Under the pieces are notes generated by a model. The model saw nothing but the letters and a program-made list of their open reading frames with translations. It was not told the origin of the DNA and did no database searches. Shown piece after piece: positions 18,166 to 26,935 of a stretch of DNA of 43,720 nt; the stretch's first letter is position 1; every line of letters starts with the position of its first letter. Origin of the DNA: Fermentimonas sp. (GTDB taxonomy: Bacteria; Bacteroidota; Bacteroidia; Bacteroidales; Dysgonomonadaceae). The position numbers and the translations under genes were made by a program. The DNA lies in assembly GCA_028709385.1 (NCBI GenBank), contig JAQVXD010000002.1:1-43720 (forward strand), written 5' to 3'.

Positions 18166-18222
18166 ATATGACTAGTCCTAAATAACCGTTACAGGTTTAT
18201 AAGACAAAAATAATTATTTAGG
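18166..18222 (+). repeat. Left arm of the split palindrome (bidirectional terminator) at the IS insertion
   Basis: Positions 18179-18222 are an exact inverted copy of 20031-20074 (44 of 44 bases), and with two mismatches at 18177-18178 the match continues outward through ACTAGT to about 18166. The inner end contains AAATAATTATTT (18208-18219), itself palindromic and repeated directly at 20034-20045, as expected for a target-site duplication. Without the element the two arms would join into one long hairpin between two convergent operons. Confidence 0.75.
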
Positions 18223-18251
18223 AGCTGTTCCAAAAGGGCAGCTCCTTTTTT
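18221..18251 (+). terminator. Terminal hairpin with T run, left IS end
   Basis: GGAGCTG (18221-18227) pairs with CAGCTCC (18239-18245) and is followed by six T. It would stop + strand transcription coming from PUL 1 from entering the element and producing antisense to the transposase. Confidence 0.6.
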
Positions 18252-18257
18252 AATTCT

Positions 18258-19906
18258 TTATGCTGCTGTTTTCTGATTGTAGTTATTAACTGAAGAGAAA
18301 CTTTTAAAGTTTACCCCTATTTTCACTAAAAATAAAATAACAACACCTTTTTGACCATATTTCCCCAAAAAAGCCCATATTTCTTTATTATTTAATCCTT
18401 TCAAGTGTAGTTTTCCAATATTAAATGCAATAGCGAAGATCGCAAAGTCCATTAAAAACTTGTCCTTTTTAAAATGTCTGAATCTGTTGTAATGTTTGTT
18501 TGATTTCGTCTGTCCGAACACCGACTCAGGCTCTATTGGACGCTGACTTCGATGATAAACTCCTTCTTCTGAAGTCAGTAGCTCTCTTATTCTCTGTTTA
18601 TGCCGGTTAAGGTTATGACTCACCTCTATTCTTCTGTTACCTTTTGCATTAGTACAGAGGCATTTCAAAGGACAACCGTTACAGTTTTTTGCCTCGTAAA
18701 GAGTTGATGTTGATGTGTACCCACTAGCTGTTTTGTTTCTCTTATTTCCTACCTTGTCCATATGCTGAACCATTGGACAGACATAATAATCTTCTTCTGA
18801 GTTATAGTAAAGGTTCTGAGAGAGAAAGCCATTCTTTTTAAATGCTCTTTTCTGTTCTTTGTGGTAGTAATTGAACTTTACAAACGGCTCAATATCATTA
18901 TCCTGCATAAACTCATAGTTTTCTTCACTGCCGTAACCGGAATCAGCCACAACCTTACCCGGCAAATTGTTATAACGGTTCTCAAAGCTATTCAAAAAAG
19001 GAATCAAGGTTAACGTATCTGTTGGATATGGGTAAAAATCATAATGGCTTATAAACTGACTCTCTGTACTTATCTGAACGTTATATGCAGGCTTGAGCTG
19101 GCCGTTGAGTATATGATCCTCTTTCATGCGCATAAAAGTTTCATCAGTGTCGGTTTTAGAATAACTATTGCGATTGCCCAGAGTATCCAAATGGCGCTCA
19201 TACTCTTCAAGTTTAGGCAAAAGCTTATTTTCAAGTGTTTTAATTGCTTTTTGTTCCTCTTTGCTTTTGTTCTCACGATTAATCTGAGCAACACGCTTTT
19301 TTATCTCTTCGCTGTTGAATGGTGTCGGTGGATCATCATCAGGGTTATTATCACCGGCTATACCTTCTTCAATCATTACCAGTATTTATGGATCTTTTCT
19401 TCCAATCTTTCTTTGTATTTTTCAATGGACTTACGCCAGACAAAGGTGTAACGATTAGATCTTGATTCAATCTTGGTGCCGTCAACATAAGCCACTTCTA
19501 GACTTAAACAGCCCATTTCAACAAGCATCACAACGACCTGAGTAAAAACCTCATGTATTGAGTCTTTTAAATGAGAAGAACGGAAACGGTTAATGGTGTT
19601 GTGATCAGGAGTCTGGTTGCCCGATAACTACATGAAGCTGACACGGTCTGTGAGAGCCTGTTCTATCTTACGACTAGAATAAATATTATTCAGATAACTG
19701 TACAGAACAACTTTAAGCATCATGCGAGGATTATAGGCTGTGGTACCACCGCCTTTGTAAGTGTCAAAGACTTTACTCAAGTCCAGGTTATCTACGATTT
19801 GATTAATAATACGGGCAGGTGGGTTTTCAGGAACTTTTTCATCCAAACTGGGAGGAAAAAGAGTAACCTGACCATGGTTATAAGATTTGAATTTAGGTTT
19901 ATCCAT
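18258..19906 (-). pseudogene. IS1182-family DDE transposase, broken by an amber codon and a frameshift
   Basis: Three pieces make up one transposase. Piece 1 (19906 to 19628) starts MDKPKFKSYNHGQVTLF and carries the N-terminal DUF772-like region. It ends RVSFM-stop at TAG (19625-19627), where Trp is expected before LSGNQTPDHNTINRF, so TGG to TAG explains it. Piece 2 continues in the same frame with VDGTKIES, the first catalytic Asp, and ends KIHKYW-stop at about 19383. Piece 3 (19376 to 18258) is in another frame, starting IEEGIAGDN and holding DSGYGSEENYEF (second Asp) and IEPESVFGQ (Glu). Roughly one lost base near 19380 accounts for the shift. No typical slippery A7 is seen there, so programmed frameshifting is unlikely. 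The encoded enzyme is probably non-functional. Confidence 0.85.
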
Positions 19907-19999
19907 ATCTTATATATTTGATATACAGACATAAAGATAAGTAAAAGCGTTTAAAATAACAACGATTTATATATTTTTTTGCAGAAAATTTTAAATAAA

Positions 20000-20031
20000 A
20001 AAAAGAGACTGTCTACCTTATGAGACAGCCC
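20000..20031 (-). terminator. Terminal hairpin with T run, right IS end
   Basis: Read on the - strand, GGCTGTCT pairs with AGACAGTC (one mismatch) across an 8-base loop and is followed by eight or more T. It would block transcription entering the element from the PUL 2 side. Confidence 0.5.
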
Positions 20032-20087
20032 CTAAATAATTATTTTTGTCTTATAAACCTGTAACGGTTATTTATAACTAGTCAGAT
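20031..20087 (-). repeat. Right arm of the split palindrome (bidirectional terminator) at the IS insertion
   Basis: This is the inverted partner of 18166-18222, exact over 20031-20074 and with few mismatches further out to about 20087. It lies 34 bases downstream (in - strand sense) of the SusE-like gene stop, as a 3' terminator for PUL 2 would. Confidence 0.75.
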
Positions 20088-20121
20088 AACTTAAATTAAT
20101 TAGATATAACTATATCTGGTC

Positions 20122-21312
20122 TTATTTAATTACTGCCAGGTGAGCATACATATTACCAATCCTGTATTCAAACGAGACAGAGTTATCAGGTTTAACCTCA
20201 GTTACCATAATCATACCATAATATACATCCTCTGCAGCGGTTCCAGTTGTAGCCTTAAAGATGAATACACCCTCTCCGGTGATAGGATCTACACTAGTAG
20301 TTGGTGTTCCAGCTTCAAATTTTTCAATTGTTTCATTTGAATTATTTAACGCATAAATAGCTTTTGTTGTTGGAACAAATTCAATCATATTACCTGATGC
20401 GAGCCATGCTGAGCCTCCTTTTAATAATAAAGAACCATCAACTGCTATCATTGCTGTTGCAGCATTGGCTGCTACAGGAGTGTTTGTCAATAAATTTATA
20501 CCAGCGCTGGAAGTACCAAGTGACAATACTGCTGATTTCTTCAAGTAGAAATAAGGATCTCGAACAATAATAGTCTTCTCGATAGATTCACTATAATTAC
20601 CTTGAGTAGCTGTAAATTTATAGAACATGGTATCATTTTCAACAACAAATTCATTGCCAGAAATAGGAGCTAGATAAGGTTGATTTGTTCCCGAGTAGGG
20701 AGAACCTGACACATCTACCCAAGTTCCAGCAGTCCCATTTTTCCGTTCTACCTTTACGTTACCACTGAATGCACCTTCTTTGGGGGCTACTTCTATAATA
20801 AAATTGGCGACCTCAGCTGTACGCGCAACTTCAACTTCAATATTACTGCTGGGAGTAATAACATTTGGAGCTGAAACAGACATACTATTTGTCATTGTTA
20901 CTCGTCTTTTTGCGTAATCTCTTTCACCATTAAACACTACTTCAACATAATCTCCTACTTCAGAAAGATTTGCCTGATCTCTGGTATAAGTAACTGTTGC
21001 CTTTAGATTATTATCAACTGAAACCTCTTTTTGTGTTCCGGCAAGAGGAAGCAATTGGTTTGTAGTTCCTCCTCCGGGAGGCAGTTGCAGTTGGAGTAAT
21101 TCAACATTCATTACATCACCGGATTTTGCATTTGGAAAAGTAGCCTCTACTGTGAATGAGTTATCTAAAGAGCTTATACCAGTTGTTGTACTACTTGAAA
21201 CCCCTGTCCATATAATATTGCCATTTTCATCTTTTGGAATTGCGTATTCATCTTTATCACAACTATAAAAGACGAAAATGAGAGTTAATATCAACAATAA
21301 ATATTTTTTCAT
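20122..21312 (-). CDS. Surface lipoprotein in SusE position (PUL 2), family unassigned
   Basis: A 396-residue lipoprotein with signal LLLILTLIFVFYSC (Cys18 lipobox). It is almost all beta, rich in Thr, Ser and Val, with several apparent immunoglobulin-like repeats: about residues 30-145, 150-250 (from VSAPNVITPSSN) and a C-terminal domain from about 255 (YFYLKKSAVLSLG). This build, right after susC and susD, is that of SusE/SusF-type surface glycan-binding proteins, but I cannot name a family and no aromatic binding platform is obvious. It is the last gene of the operon and ends just before the palindrome that probably acted as terminator. It likely holds or presents glycan to the SusC/D pair at the cell surface. 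Confidence 0.65.
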   Translation of the reverse strand: MKKYLLLILTLIFVFYSCDKDEYAIPKDENGNIIWTGVSSSTTTGISSLDNSFTVEATFPNAKSGDVMNVELLQLQLPPGGGTTNQLLPLAGTQKEVSVDNNLKATVTYTRDQANLSEVGDYVEVVFNGERDYAKRRVTMTNSMSVSAPNVITPSSNIEVEVARTAEVANFIIEVAPKEGAFSGNVKVERKNGTAGTWVDVSGSPYSGTNQPYLAPISGNEFVVENDTMFYKFTATQGNYSESIEKTIIVRDPYFYLKKSAVLSLGTSSAGINLLTNTPVAANAATAMIAVDGSLLLKGGSAWLASGNMIEFVPTTKAIYALNNSNETIEKFEAGTPTTSVDPITGEGVFIFKATTGTAAEDVYYGMIMVTEVKPDNSVSFEYRIGNMYAHLAVIK

Positions 21313-21346
21313 ATCTGTTATTTTTAATATTTGTTAATCAATCCTA

Positions 21347-22987
21347 TTATTCGCCCTTTTGTAATGGGAGCCATTCGAAATTCTGTGAACACTTCCTGTT
21401 ATTATCAATTTCTGTACCTGAGATAGGTGATAATAGGTGTTTTGTGCTAAAGTCAAAATTGAAATGAGTTGGTTGGTGACCAACAAAATTTTCAATTGCT
21501 GTAAATTGTCCACTACCATCAACAAGAACTTTACGAGTACGTCTCTGATCCCACAACATCTTATTTTCATAAACTAGTTCATAAGCACGTTCACTCATAA
21601 TATCAAGAAATGTCAATCCAGTTGCAGATAACTCAGCAAGTCCAGCTCTGCTGCGAACTTCATTTATTCCTTTTACAATATCATTATCGGGAACAGATAC
21701 ACCCAAACTATTTAAAGCCCAATTTACTTCAGTCTGCATTAACAAAATATCTGCATATCTGTATAGATTGAAGTTTAATCCAGATCTCGCATCTCCTTTT
21801 ATTGCAGAAACATCGTAATATTTTTGCAAATACTTTGTTGCAAATTTTGGGGCAGGACTCTCATTCGGATCATATTTTTTAGCCTTTGTATCAGAACTAT
21901 AAAAGTATACTCTTTCCTGCATACGAATATCAGCTGGGTCATAAGATTCAATATACTCAGTACTTGGAACAAAAGTTCCTGCTTCTATATCATAATTTGA
22001 AATTTGTAATGCTAATGGTATAGCTTTATCTATAAGCCCATTTTCTCTTACTCCCTTCACATACTGTATCTGGAAAATAGCTCCCCCCTGATTATCCATT
22101 TCAGGATTATTCAAATCGCTAAATTTACCTATAGGATATTTGCCATAGAGAAAATCCAACTGAGTCTTAGCTTTTTGAAGTAAATCCTTTGCACTCTGCG
22201 TATTTACAGGATACTCAGTCATTGCCCAACTTCCATTTTCACACCATTTTTTAGTCGTATCAGTTCTTGCTTCTTGGTAAGGATAACCTGCCATTGTTAG
22301 ATACACGTCAGCTAAAATTGCTCGGGCAACATGTTTAGTAACACGACCATCTGTTGACCTTGTATCTTCCAGTGCACTTTCGAACACTGCATACTCAAGA
22401 TCAGGTACAATAATATTATCGTAGATATTTACTAATGATGTTCTGGGTTGCTGAGCATCATTCACGTTTTCCAATATAGTAGTATTTGCTATAACATCTC
22501 CGAATAAACGAGTAAGGCAGAAGTAGTAAAATGCTCTTAGCGTACGAGCTTCTCCAAGACGTTTAGATTTTTGTTCTTCTGTCATTTGTGAAACATCAGG
22601 CAACATTTTAATTGCCAAGTTAGCATCTCTTACTCCACGGTACCAGTTATTCCAGATATATGTGAAATAGGGATGTGTTCCATCCATAATATCTGTTTCA
22701 TATTTCCACAAATCGGCTCCCATATACTGAGAATAAGCTTTACCAGTTGGAAACTCCAAACTTCCAGGGAGGTTACTTCCCCATACATTACCTCCATCTG
22801 TCCAACTCGGCAATGCTCTGTAAGCTCCTGTTGCAAGTGCATCACCACCAGGTTGACTGGTGATCTGTGCTTCATCTGTCAAAGTCCCTGTTGGATGCTC
22901 TGCTAAAAACTCTTGACATGAATAAAACAATACCCCTGCAAAGAAAACAATTAAAACCTGTTTTACAATTTTTATTTTTGTCTTCAT
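21347..22987 (-). CDS. SusD/RagB-family glycan-binding lipoprotein (PUL 2)
   Basis: A 546-residue SusD homologue with lipobox at VLFYSC (Cys24) followed by QEFLAEHPTGTLTDEAQ. The N-terminal TPR helix GEARTLRAFYYFCLTRLFGDV and the C-terminal helix ERAYELVYENKMLWDQRRTRK are the family hallmarks. The C-terminus departs from the usual QNPGY ending (SQNFEWLPLQKGE). It partners the SusC encoded 18 bases upstream on the same strand and is followed after 34 bases by the SusE-position lipoprotein. It has the same general architecture as the SusD of PUL 1, but the visible segments differ enough that a different ligand is likely. Confidence 0.95.
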   Translation of the reverse strand: MKTKIKIVKQVLIVFFAGVLFYSCQEFLAEHPTGTLTDEAQITSQPGGDALATGAYRALPSWTDGGNVWGSNLPGSLEFPTGKAYSQYMGADLWKYETDIMDGTHPYFTYIWNNWYRGVRDANLAIKMLPDVSQMTEEQKSKRLGEARTLRAFYYFCLTRLFGDVIANTTILENVNDAQQPRTSLVNIYDNIIVPDLEYAVFESALEDTRSTDGRVTKHVARAILADVYLTMAGYPYQEARTDTTKKWCENGSWAMTEYPVNTQSAKDLLQKAKTQLDFLYGKYPIGKFSDLNNPEMDNQGGAIFQIQYVKGVRENGLIDKAIPLALQISNYDIEAGTFVPSTEYIESYDPADIRMQERVYFYSSDTKAKKYDPNESPAPKFATKYLQKYYDVSAIKGDARSGLNFNLYRYADILLMQTEVNWALNSLGVSVPDNDIVKGINEVRSRAGLAELSATGLTFLDIMSERAYELVYENKMLWDQRRTRKVLVDGSGQFTAIENFVGHQPTHFNFDFSTKHLLSPISGTEIDNNRKCSQNFEWLPLQKGE

Positions 22988-23005
22988 ATTAAATCAATTT
23001 TTTAA

Positions 23006-26000
23006 TTAGAAAGTAAGATTAACGCCAAATGAATAATTAGACGGTCTTGGATACATAAAGAAGTCCATTCCCGGAGTTATACTATCCATGTTATCGTTGT
23101 CGCTTCCTTCAGGATCGTATCCTGAATATTTAGTCAATAAAAAGAAATTAGAAGCATTTAGATAAACTCTAAATCTTGATGCTCCAATACTATTGCTTAT
23201 AGCTTTTGGGAAAGTATATCCCAAAGTCATCCCGTCTCCTCTAATAAATGAAGCGTCTTCAATCCATCGTGTATCTGGATAAGTCTGATAATACGCACCT
23301 CCATTACCGGGACGCACCTGAGCTACCATAGTATTTTGATGATCTGGTCTCCAGGCATCCAAAATTGAGGTTTTACCATTAGCCAATCCCTGACGGTCTT
23401 CAGAAGAGTGGTTTGTCCTATTTTCTTTCTTTGCTCCATAAGAGATTTTAAGATCTAAAGTAAAATCAAAATTTCTGTAATCCATAGAATTATGAAGGTT
23501 TATATCCCATTTAGGGAATGCACTACCCATTGGTATACCGTCTTCTACGAAACTAATTCTACCATCATTGTTTCTATCTTCATACTTAACATCACCAGGT
23601 AGCATTCCATAACGTGCTGCCAAACTTGCTTCATTAGTTCCGTATGTACCCAATCGGTTAAGTCCAAAGAACTGAGCAACTGACAAACCTTCTCTTAAGA
23701 TAGTATTGGCACCACCAACCCACCAGTTTCGTAAAATATCGGCACCTGTTGGTCCTAACTGTTCGATGGTATTCACATTACGTGCAAAATTAATATCTGT
23801 GTACCAATTAAAATCTCTTGTTTTAATATTGTGTGTACTTAATGTAGCTTCAATTCCTTCGTTCCTAATTTTTCCATAATTCAAACGAACGCTTCCGGTT
23901 GTTGTTGATTGAGGAAGTGGCACATCTAACAGCATATCCTCTGTTAATTTATTATAGTAATCGAAAGTTAAGATTATACGGTTATCAAAAACTCCAAGAT
24001 CTAAACCAAAATCGTATTGCGTTGTTTTCTCCCATCTAAGGTCAGGGTTTCCAACACTATTCGGCCATAATCCGGGTTGTCCTGAATTACCCAATGGAAC
24101 GTTACCAGAGCCAATAAATGTTTGCGTAACATAACTACCAATTTCCTGGTTACCAGTTTGTCCGATACTTGCTCTGATTTTAGCATTGCTCAGTCCTTCA
24201 ATATCATTCAAAAAATCCTCTTCACTAATTCTCCAGGCTGCAGAAGCAGATGGGAAAAATCCATATTTGTTATTCTTTCCAAATTTCGAAGATCCATCAA
24301 CTCTACCAGTTACAGTAAATAAATACTTACCTTGAAAATCGTAATTTATACGAGCAAAATATGAGTTTAAGGAACTTTGGTTATCGTTGCTACTCGGGGC
24401 AGGTCTGGTTGCAGATCCAATACCGATGTTATGCCAACCATAAAAGTCATCGAAAAAATGGTCATTCCATGTTCCAAGATATTCACCTGTATATCTTGAC
24501 CACGATGCACCTAACAATCCAATCAATGAGTGATCACCAAATTGATTATTATAATTAAAGTAGTTCTCATTTTGCCAATAATAGTTCTTCCAAGTCTCTA
24601 GATTTGCTGCACCTTGAGCTGAACGGGATATCTTTCTGTTTGCATACCTATAGTACTTTTGTTCCAAAATATCCATAGCAAGATTACTCTTGAATGTCAG
24701 ATGCGGTGAAATTATGAAATTCATAGTTATAGCTCCATTCACCTGAGTTCGTCTGGTAAATGTCTCTACACCATTACTAATTGCAATTGGAGACTGACAA
24801 TCCACTTCACCCATCGGAAAATCAGCATTTGTAGAATATTGTCCGGCATAAGTGCCATATGTTTCAGGATCATCCGGATACCTGATGGGCAGCATAGGAT
24901 AAGATTCAATAGCTGAACGAGCCATACCACCACTAAAATATGAAACGTCGTTAGTACGTTCTTTACTTCTGTTCAATGATAAGTATGAATTGATATTAAA
25001 CCAATCTGTTAATTTCATATCACCTGTCATTCTCCCGGAAAAACGTTCAAAATTTGAATTTATCAGTAAACCATTATTATTGGTGTAGCCAAGAAAAAGA
25101 CCTAATAAAGCATCTTTATTTCCACCAGTAATGCCAATCTGGTGATTTGTTGATGTTGCGGGTCTGAAAGTTTCGCCTTCCCAATCATTTTCAAAACGTG
25201 GCTTGTAATAATTACCATCATTCCCCAATAACGGAACACTATAACCATTTGCACTTGTTTGCTCAAAAAGATGAGGCAACTGTGCATATGTTGTTCGTCC
25301 AGCACCATTATCAGGCAACAAGGCAGCATCATATAGTGTCGACCAGTTTGGGTTTGAAGCATATTTTCCAACATTCATATAAGCCTGTCTGATTACGTAG
25401 AAAAACTGCTCATTATTCAGCACGTTTAATCTACGCTGCATATAGCTTTGTGAAACATATCCATCATAAGTAACCCTCGGTTTACCTTCTGTTCCACGTT
25501 TAGTTGTAATAATTATTACACCATTAGCACCACGTGCACCATAAATCGCTGTAGCTGAGGCATCTTTCAACACGTCAATTGATGCTATTTCATTGGGATT
25601 CAAAATGGTTAATGCATTTGAAACTCCAACTACATCGTCTACAACAAATAAAGGATCATTACTTGAATTAATTGAGTTAGTTCCACGAATACGAATCATA
25701 GGAATACCACCAGGAGCTCCTGAGCGCTCAACAATCTTTAGTCCAGCAACTTTACCTGATAATGCCTGAGCAACGTTAAATGCCGGCCTATCTAATAATC
25801 GCTCTGAAGTGATATTTTCAACGGAACCGGTTAAGTCACTTTTTTTCATGGTACCGTAACCTACGACTACGACCTCTTCAAGTAATTCAGTATCGTCAAG
25901 AAGAGTTACCTGAATATTCTGTCTCCCATTAACAGGTATGACTTGGGATATCATCCCGACATAAGAAATCTCAAGTTGAGCATTTGAAGGTACGTTAGTA

Positions 26001-26200
26001 ATAGTAAACGTCCCATCTGCATCAGTAACTGTTCCATGTACAGTGCCAATAACCTGAACAGTTACTCCAATCAATGGCTCATTATTAACATCAGTAACTC
26101 TTCCACTGACTAAAATGTTCTGAGCTGAAAGTAGCAAGGAGAAAGCCCACAATAGAGTAATGGCAACTCCTTTTACAAGAATTGAAATTTTTCTTTTCAT
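23006..26200 (-). CDS. SusC/RagA-family TonB-linked outer-membrane transporter (PUL 2)
   Basis: A 1064-residue transporter. Signal peptide ISILVKGVAITLLWAFSLLL with AQ cleavage near residue 27, carboxypeptidase-like domain (VSGRVTDVNNEPLIGVTV), LEEVVVVGYGTMKKSDLTG TonB-box-like segment, plug (PMIRIRGTNSINSSNDPLFV, VLKDASATAIYGARGANGV) and barrel ending FGVNLTF with a terminal Phe. It imports an oligosaccharide with the SusD protein downstream. The operon it heads carries no hydrolase, so degrading enzymes must be encoded elsewhere, perhaps in neighbouring regions of this window. A -7 element (TATCTTTG) lies about 157 bases upstream on the - strand. Confidence 0.95.
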   Translation of the reverse strand: MKRKISILVKGVAITLLWAFSLLLSAQNILVSGRVTDVNNEPLIGVTVQVIGTVHGTVTDADGTFTITNVPSNAQLEISYVGMISQVIPVNGRQNIQVTLLDDTELLEEVVVVGYGTMKKSDLTGSVENITSERLLDRPAFNVAQALSGKVAGLKIVERSGAPGGIPMIRIRGTNSINSSNDPLFVVDDVVGVSNALTILNPNEIASIDVLKDASATAIYGARGANGVIIITTKRGTEGKPRVTYDGYVSQSYMQRRLNVLNNEQFFYVIRQAYMNVGKYASNPNWSTLYDAALLPDNGAGRTTYAQLPHLFEQTSANGYSVPLLGNDGNYYKPRFENDWEGETFRPATSTNHQIGITGGNKDALLGLFLGYTNNNGLLINSNFERFSGRMTGDMKLTDWFNINSYLSLNRSKERTNDVSYFSGGMARSAIESYPMLPIRYPDDPETYGTYAGQYSTNADFPMGEVDCQSPIAISNGVETFTRRTQVNGAITMNFIISPHLTFKSNLAMDILEQKYYRYANRKISRSAQGAANLETWKNYYWQNENYFNYNNQFGDHSLIGLLGASWSRYTGEYLGTWNDHFFDDFYGWHNIGIGSATRPAPSSNDNQSSLNSYFARINYDFQGKYLFTVTGRVDGSSKFGKNNKYGFFPSASAAWRISEEDFLNDIEGLSNAKIRASIGQTGNQEIGSYVTQTFIGSGNVPLGNSGQPGLWPNSVGNPDLRWEKTTQYDFGLDLGVFDNRIILTFDYYNKLTEDMLLDVPLPQSTTTGSVRLNYGKIRNEGIEATLSTHNIKTRDFNWYTDINFARNVNTIEQLGPTGADILRNWWVGGANTILREGLSVAQFFGLNRLGTYGTNEASLAARYGMLPGDVKYEDRNNDGRISFVEDGIPMGSAFPKWDINLHNSMDYRNFDFTLDLKISYGAKKENRTNHSSEDRQGLANGKTSILDAWRPDHQNTMVAQVRPGNGGAYYQTYPDTRWIEDASFIRGDGMTLGYTFPKAISNSIGASRFRVYLNASNFFLLTKYSGYDPEGSDNDNMDSITPGMDFFMYPRPSNYSFGVNLTF

Positions 26201-26356
26201 CTTTCATTTTTTTAGATTAATAATTTACAATTTTAAATATGGCATTTAATTCATATTCACAGCATCAAACAGCTACCTTTATTAATCTATTAATAGTTTA
26301 ATATCTATAAAGGTATATTTACGCATCTTTTGTTAAATAAACTATATTCTGCCGTA

Positions 26357-26364
26357 CAAAGATA
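26357..26364 (-). promoter_or_regulatory. Bacteroidota-type -7 element (TATCTTTG) for PUL 2
   Basis: On the - strand the bases read TATCTTTG, an exact TAnnTTTG match. Transcription would start near 26350, giving a leader of about 150 bases before susC at 26200. A clear TTG -33 element is not visible. Confidence 0.5.
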
Positions 26365-26751
26365 TATTGTTTTTCCTTTTATTTGTTCATCTTTGCTCTT
26401 TTTAACTTTTATTTAACTGAATAAGCTGCCCATGTCCTCAGATATATAACATATATTTTTTAATATATCTCATTCCACGTGTGCCATAGAGCCTAAATAA
26501 TCAAATGTATGTTAACCATACTCAATAGATCGTTAATTATTCGATAATAGAATCATTTAGCAAATGTTGGAAACCTAACAAGTTCTTTAACAAGTTTATC
26601 ATTTGATCTTTAGTTCGATTTTTTTAAAAACACACAAATAAAAAGCTAGAGAAGACAGGCTTTAAGTTTATTTTGTATTTTTGATATTTTCAAATTCTCA
26701 GGTAAGGAGTTTTTAGTAGTATCTGTCTTTCATGGTTTCATTCTCGATCTT

Positions 26752-26790
26752 AGTGTACCTTTTCTGGTTACACTCTTTAATTCTTTTTAA
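26752..26790 (+). terminator. Possible hairpin terminator or attenuator
   Basis: AGTGTACC (26752-26759) pairs with GGTTACACT (26766-26774) with one bulged base around a 6-base loop, followed by CTTTAATTCTTTTTAA. The T run is broken. It lies about 160 bases before the susC remnant and could be a leader attenuator of the former operon. Confidence 0.3.
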
Positions 26791-26935
26791 TTTCATTTAT
26801 CAGTTCGATATATAACAATAACAATAACATTAATTTAACTCAAACGTAATCAGTTCGTAACAATTATTTTATTTTTTGCGCTTTAAAATAAAGATTATAT
26901 AGGTATCACTTTCAAATTAACATTTTAACTAAAAA

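Larger units (their letters stand above)
18220..20033 (-). mobile_element. IS1182-family insertion sequence (degenerate)
   Basis: An element of about 1.81 kb with one transposase gene on the - strand. Imperfect terminal inverted repeats start GGAGCTGTTCCAAAAGG (left, 18221) and GGGGCTGTCTCATAAGG (right, read inward), 13 of 17 identical, a form common in IS1182 elements of Bacteroidota. Both ends fold into hairpins with a T run on the inner side that would stop transcription from entering. It is flanked by the direct repeat AAATAATTATTT; because that repeat is palindromic, the exact duplication length (8, 10 or 12 bases) and the element's outermost bases cannot be fixed. The transposase is disrupted, so the element is probably no longer autonomous. 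Confidence 0.85.
26201..26935. other. Long AT-rich noncoding region between PUL 2 and the eroded susC
   Basis: 735 bases without a convincing coding frame on either strand. It contains the - strand -7 element for PUL 2 (26357-26364) and a hairpin followed by T-rich sequence (26752-26790), with the start region of the eroded locus at its right end. I see no tRNA, no insertion-sequence ends and no clear consensus promoter for the + strand remnant. It is longer than other spacers here and may contain regulatory DNA left over from the lost genes. Confidence 0.5.

Noticed and set aside
19376..19384. Programmed frameshift in the transposase
   Set aside because: No slippery run is present, and a separate amber codon upstream already shows decay.
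19044..19451. Open frame of 135 codons on the + strand
   Set aside because: It is antisense to the transposase, shows no known motif, and its residue pattern is that of a complement frame.
26508..26522. Short inverted repeat GTATG...CATAC in the long intergenic region
   Set aside because: Five-base arms are expected by chance in AT-rich DNA, and no promoter element is next to it.
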